Both the position numbers and the translations under genes were made by a program. The notes beneath the pieces were generated by a model. The model made no database searches, was not told the origin of the DNA, and worked only from the letters and a program-made list of their open reading frames with translations. This document shows, piece after piece, positions 59,401-64,000 of a stretch of DNA of 64,000 nt; position 1 is the stretch's first letter, and the number at the start of each line of letters is the position of its first letter. Source of the stretch: Onthophagus taurus (lineage: Eukaryota; Arthropoda; Insecta; Coleoptera; Scarabaeidae); assembly GCF_036711975.1 (NCBI RefSeq), contig NC_091967.1:10664001-10728000 (forward strand). The letters run 5' to 3'.

Positions 59401-62400
59401 ATGGCTGCAAAAGATGATGTTGAAGATTTAACTTCAAATTTTCGCGAAATGTCAGTGGAAGAAGATGACATCAACATTTTATTATTAGGAGAGACAGGAG
59501 TTGGAAAATCTACCTTCATAAATTCATTCACAAACTATTTACAGTATCGTTCACTTGATTTAGCTGAAAAAAGTGAATTAAAATGTCTTATTCCTGCAAA
59601 ATTTGAAGTTGAAATTGAAAAAGATGGTAAATTGGAACGACACACGATTTCGGTCGGTAGTAATAAAGATACAAATGAAAACAGGAATATTGTTACTGCT
59701 GCTACACAAGGTGTCCGTTCATATGTTTTTCCAGTACCAGATTTCAATAATAAAAAAGTACGAATAATTGATACCCCAGGAATTTGTGATGATCGAGGTA
59801 TTGAACAAGATAAAACAAATTTAGAAAACATTTTATCCTATATTGGACGCATACAAACGTTACATGGAATTTGCATTTTATTGAGACCAAATGTCGCCCG
59901 TTTAACACCTGCTTTAGAATATTGTATAATTCAATTGCTTTCAAAATTGGAAAAATCAGCTGGAGAAATTATAACATTTGTATTTACTAATTCTCGAGGT
60001 TCTTCTTATAAACCTCAAGATTCTAGTTCTGCTATACTCTCTCTTTTGGAAAAAATAGCAAAGAAGCCACCAAATGTAGTAATTAAATATGACATGGACA
60101 ACATTTTCTGTTTGGATAATGAGAGTTTTCGTTATTTAGCCGCTTTAAAACAAAATCATGATACAGGGGATAGAATTTTAAAGAAGCAAAGTTGGGACAA
60201 ATCTTCAGATGAATGTTATCGATTAATCAAATACCTTATAGGCGAAGGTCCTAATAAACCAAAGCCTCATGATGTTAGGCGAACAATATCTGTTAATAAG
60301 GCACGTCAAGTAATTATGGAACTTTCAAGACCACTTGCAGATATAACCGAATTGATCGACGATAACTTAACAGCATTGCGAAACCATCAAAAACTATTAA
60401 AACAAGAAGTTAAATCAATTGATGATTTAAATGGAAAATTGTATATTCCTGTTATTGATTTGGAACAGATTGAATGTCCAAAACCTAAAACTGTTTGTCA
60501 TAATAGTAAATGTTGTGAAAAATATTCTGTAAGTTAACTTAAGTGACACATGGCTAAACCCAAATGTTTTTAGCTGTAGGTTTTTTAGCTATTTACTTTG
60601 TCCAACATAAAATGCAAATGAAATAGTTCTGTTTGTCGCCATTTTGGCTAGAAAATCAAGCGGGAAATTTAAAAATATGTCGTTTTGTTGATAAAATTAC
60701 GAAAAATTTCCTTTTTTTTTGTGGTACCATAAAGAGTTGAAATACCAAGGTTTATAGAACATAAGGTTACCTCATTCCCTATGCCTCTGTAGTATCGATT
60801 ATTACCCCGCAAATTGACGTCACTGGTTCGATACAGTCAGAATAAAAGATAGCCTATACTGTGGTACAGTCTATATAAAATATTTAAACCTCGTATCATG
60901 TTGTGTTGTTCATAGAACCAGCTACGTCACTGACCCACCTTGCCTCTCGGAGGAGGAGAATCGGTATTGGGTAACCTTATGTTCTATAGACCTTGTTGAA
61001 ATACAATATAATATGTATATTATAGAAGGTCATCATGTCGGTATAAACTGCCTCTTCTAAAGTCCGTAGATTTACAAAGTACTGCGGTTCATGAAGCCTG
61101 TTTTCGAGCCAAAATGGCGGTTTGACAGCTTGTCACTGCATCTCACCACTTATTTACAAAAATATTGCCGTCTTGTTGCCTTTGGAGTTGCAAAAATGGC
61201 AGTAAGAAGGACTTTCGACTCTTAAGAGTATCACGAGAAAAAATAGAACGACATAGTTTTAAATTTCCCGCTTGACTTACTTTAGCCTTTAGAGGAGGCT
61301 AAAGTCCCTAAATTTACAAAGTACCGCGGTTTGCCGCCATTTTGGCTCGAAAGTCAAGCGGGAAATTTAAAACTACAGACCAAAACATTACGCCAAACTT
61401 CCTTTCATTTTTTCTCGTGGTACTCTGAAAAGTCGAAAGTCCTTCTTACAGGGTGGTTCAGTTTTTATTCGGGAAACTTTACTAGGATGTAGTACTTGCC
61501 TAAATAACACAAGTTCTTTATATAAACATAGGGTCGCTCTTTTGTTTTCGATCTATAAGCGATCAAAGTTGAGCCAAGAATTTACGTTTTGTTTTGTATT
61601 TCAGCTACTACTGGTTAAGACCTTATTTTCAAGCATACCTTAAACTTCTCTAGCGCCCTCTAAGGTCATGAAATTCACCACCTCCTTGATTTTTTTATAA
61701 GAACTTTTTAACGCTATGGAATATTAACATAAAAAAATATGGGTTGTAAAGCTCATTATTTAGTGGTACTTTTGTGTCTCTTTAGCATTTTCCTTAAAGT
61801 TAATAGTTTCCGTGTAAAAAAATAAAATATCGGGTCATGTACCCGTATGTGCCGCCATGTGTAGTTAAAATTATTCTAAAAGTTGGCTCTGAGAACATGT
61901 AAGTTTCATTTACGGTGAATCTTGATAATTGTTGATGATTATTAATAATTTTTGACTGTTATTAAGAAAGAGTATCAATTTTTTAATATTGTTTAAAACA
62001 CTTATTTGTGGTTTTTCTTATTAAAATCATAATTAATCGTTGTTATTTAGTTAGTACTAGATCCTAGTAAGTTCACAACTTCCATAGCCAGCTATAAAGA
62101 AAAAAATTTTTTTAATGATAGCAGCGCTTTACAGTACAATGTAGCCTATTTTATTTTTTTACGCTAAAACTATTATCTTTAAGGAAAAAACTAAACAGAC
62201 AAAAAAGTACCAATAATGAATAAGCTTTACAACCCATATTTTTTATATTAATAATCTATGGCGTTAAAAAGTTGTCATAAAAAAGTCAAAGAGGTTGTGA
62301 ATTTCATCCCCTTAGAGGACGCCAGGGAAGTTTAAGGTATGGTGAAAATAAGGTATTAACCAGTAGTACATACATACAAAATTTCAAATTCTATGGTTTA

Positions 62401-64000
62401 CTTATACCCGAAATAAAAGATAAAATGTAAATTTTTGCTTGGAAACTATTTTAATGTTTTTCTCTGCTACAATTACAATTAATGATGTTGTAGTGTACAT
62501 TCATGGATTCAGAAAAAATCTATCCAATAACATGAAGAAAAACATACCGAGCAATTTGAAAATCAAAAGTTGATAATCGCTTGAAATTGAAGATGGCGTT
62601 GGAAAAAGTTTATTTGTAGCATGAATCATACCTTTTCATTTGATAGCTCATGAAAATCGGAATGTAAATGACAGAGTTACAGCTTGCGGCATTCTTGTGT
62701 GACAACCTGTATAAACCTTGGGCAGCGCTAGTTAATATAAAATATCACTATGTTGCATATTTTTATTGAACTAAATCTAGAGCTAACACTAGAACTAGAA
62801 TCAATCGGATTTAGTCGTCTTGAGAGACGTGCGGTTAAACCCGAATGTTTCTAGTTCTAGGTGTAGCGTTAGTTCTAGTTTTAGTTGTTATTCAATGCTA
62901 GATTGTTGTATATTTTTATTGAACTAAAAGTAAAACTAACACTAAACGTAGAACTGGAACCATTCTGGTTTAGCCGTTTTAGTTGTTATTAGCAGTTTAG
63001 CTGTCTTAAAGAATGGTTTCCATTTTTATAAATAATTTTTAATAAATTTCAGGTTGGGGACATAACAAAATTACATTATAAACAACGTTGTCATGATCCT
63101 TGTTTCCTAACAAATGTTGCACGAGAAATTGTTGGTGATACTGAGTTAAAACATTGTGCAGCAATGGATCATACTGGTAAGTGTAAACTTTGTGGTTGTG
63201 ATTTTTCGGCCCACATGCACATATACTACGAAACAAGAACAGTAAATGGACAAATTGAAGGGGAGGGAATTCGTACGCAAATCAATGACATGACCTTAGG
63301 AATGAAAGAGAGAGAAAAAGTAATTAAACAAATAGAAATAGAAATGAATGAATATGAAAAAGAAAAGGATATTATAATTAAATCAATGGCAAAGTTTGCC
63401 CATTTCCTTGAACGAAATGCTATTACACCATTTAATGATGCTTATCAAAATTATATTAAAATATTAATTGCAAGGTAAGATACATGAAATAAAATTATTC
63501 TTTTTAAGTATTTTATTTAAAAAATGTAATTTTTATCTCAGAGAAAGAGGTCGTGGTCCTGAGTGTAATCTTCAACAAATTAAAAATTTAAAAGATATGC
63601 TGAATCAATATAATGAAGAAAAGAAGATTTTACAAAATGCGCTCAATACCCCTGTGGTTGGTCATTTAAAACCTAATGATATCACCCCTAATTTGATAAT
63701 AAAGGAAATTAAAGATTTGTTTTCATTAAATAAAATGGGTGAAAAAATAAAAAATATGCACGAGATGCAAAAGAAAGGTGAAGCGGTTGAACATAGAAAT
63801 ACAGAGTATGTATTACCTCAATCGAAAAATAGTGGTTTAAAGAGAAATACTCACCAAGCTCCTAGAGGAAAAGGTAGCAATAAAGTTAATATGATCCACG
63901 AAGATGGTAAGTTTAAAAATAACAAAAAAACTGGTCAAGACAAATCGTTTCCTCGGGATAAAATGCAAAATTTTGGGAGAAATTATCAAAAACAACAACA
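59401..64000 (+). CDS. P-loop GTPase (AIG1/septin-like G domain) with Cys/His-rich segment, 3'-partial
   Basis: Exons 59401-60528, 63053-63474 and 63542 to beyond 64000; about 670 residues are visible and the frame is still open. The G domain begins with G1 GETGVGKST (residues 30-38); G3 is DTPG (124-127). The next motif, near FVFTNSRG, lacks a clear NKxD/TKxD. Residues around 362-445 are rich in Cys and His (CHNSKCCEK, then CHDPC, HCAAMDHTGKCKLCGC and HMH) and look like a zinc-binding module. A coiled-coil stretch (MKEREKVIKQIEIEMNEYEK) and a Lys/Asn/Gln-rich tail follow. This architecture occurs in large, poorly characterised arthropod GTPase families related in fold to AIG1/IMAP and septin GTPases. 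Its cellular role is unknown; an immune role is speculation. A possible donor GATG|GTAAGT lies at 63903/63904, so exon 3 may end there. Confidence 0.8.
60596..61447. repeat. Composite of inverted GCCATTTTGGCT-type repeats
   Basis: It starts with ACTTTGTCCAACATAAAATG, like the left end of the element at 8584. The segment CGCCATTTTGGCTNGAAA followed by TCAAGCGGGAAATTTAAAA occurs near 60,640 and 61,338 in one orientation, and complements occur near 61,100-61,130 and 61,255-61,275. AGAAGGACTTTCGACT at 61207 is inverted against AAGTCGAAAGTCCTTCTTAC near 61,430. A perfect small palindrome CTTTAGCC-TTTAGAGGA-GGCTAAAG lies near 61,282. It is interrupted by the MITE at 60746-60995. Confidence 0.65.
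60746..60995. mobile_element. Mutator-like MITE, 250 bp, 9-bp target duplication
   Basis: The ends CAAGGTTTATAGAACATAAG and CTTATGTTCTATAGACCTTG are inverted repeats extending about 26 bp (to GGTTACC). The insertion is flanked by exact copies of TTGAAATAC at 60737-60745 and 60996-61004, a 9-bp target site duplication as produced by Mutator-like transposases. The interior has no coding capacity. Confidence 0.9.
61449..62709. mobile_element. 1.26-kb TIR element with diverged internal inverted repeats
   Basis: Left CAGGGTGGTTCA and right TGTGACAACCTG are imperfect inverted ends, each flanked by TA. Sub-terminal blocks around 61,610-61,835 and 62,145-62,370 are inverted copies at roughly 80% by eye: AAGACCTTATTTTCAAGCAT against the complement of GTGAAAATAAGGTATTAACC, and ATATGGGTTGTAAAGCTCAT against ATGAATAAGCTTTACAACCC inverted. 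The left end matches that of the foldback element at 35847. No transposase frame. Confidence 0.65.
62765..63015. repeat. Palindromic hairpin repeat array (locus 7)
   Basis: One complete palindromic unit (core near 62,800-62,850, AATCGGATTTAGTCGTC paired with GTGCGGTTAAACCCGAATG) is followed by the spacer TTAGTTGTTATTCAATGCTA and TTGTTGTATATTTTTATTGA. A second, truncated half-unit starts near 62,925. It ends about 40 bp before the second exon of the GTPase gene. Confidence 0.75.

Larger units (their letters stand above)
60529..63052. other. GTPase-gene intron 1 (2.5 kb), almost wholly transposon-derived
   Basis: Bounded by GTAAGT at 60529 and AAATTTCAG at 63052. Inside, in order: a TIR start at about 60.6 kb, a Mutator-like MITE, inverted GCCATTTTGGCT repeats, a 1.26-kb TIR element and hairpin repeat locus 7. 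Confidence 0.6.

Overview
This window is an AT-rich animal nuclear sequence with short GT-AG introns, low-GC intergenic DNA and many decayed transposons. The gene set (kazrin, a CARHSP1-type cold-shock protein, RNA polymerase I subunit A43, CYCLE/BMAL1, INPP4, DAGL-beta) and protein details point to an insect. The CYCLE protein has an insect-type bHLH-PAS core but keeps the BMAL1-type C-terminal activation domain that Drosophila CYC lacks. The best guess is therefore a non-dipteran insect, possibly a beetle; the species cannot be fixed from the sequence. All exon structures were built by hand from splice sites, reading phase and family recall, with no alignment run.

Layout. 0.8-12.4 kb (+): kazrin, 11 coding exons, its 5' exons outside the window; its large introns hold hairpin repeats and a foldback MITE. 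13.7-14.1 kb (-): a non-LTR retrotransposon relic. 14.4-25.9 kb is gene-dense: a membrane-anchored JmjC/cupin-type oxygenase (-) shares a 340-bp head-to-head promoter with a CARHSP1-like cold-shock protein (+); then Pol I subunit A43 (+), ending tail-to-tail with cycle (-). 25.9-29.5 kb: relics of a mariner-like transposase and a non-LTR element, plus promoter-like segments. 29.8-41.4 kb (+): INPP4, a PI(3,4)P2 4-phosphatase with an N-terminal PH domain. Its introns contain a 1.6-kb TIR element, a nested antisense gene for a small predicted secreted protein, and a nearly perfect 1.4-kb inverted repeat. 41.9-42.8 kb (+): a non-LTR reverse transcriptase relic. 43.7-48.3 kb (-): diacylglycerol lipase beta, perhaps with a 5' non-coding exon near 57.1 kb. 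48.4-58.9 kb is gene-poor, with a Tigger/pogo-like element and small RT relics. 59.4-64.0 kb (+): a P-loop GTPase with a Cys/His-rich segment and coiled coil, running off the window; its first intron is packed with transposons, including a Mutator-like MITE with a 9-bp target duplication.

The genes are not one pathway. INPP4 (PI(3,4)P2) and DAGL-beta (DAG to 2-AG) are both lipid-signalling enzymes, and cycle is the positive arm of the circadian clock; the rest is housekeeping or unknown. The most unusual non-genic signal is a dispersed family of long palindromic units (GAACTAACACTAGACC arms around a TTCGGGTTTAGCCG stem), present at seven or more loci and partly associated with pogo/Tigger-like and other TIR elements.
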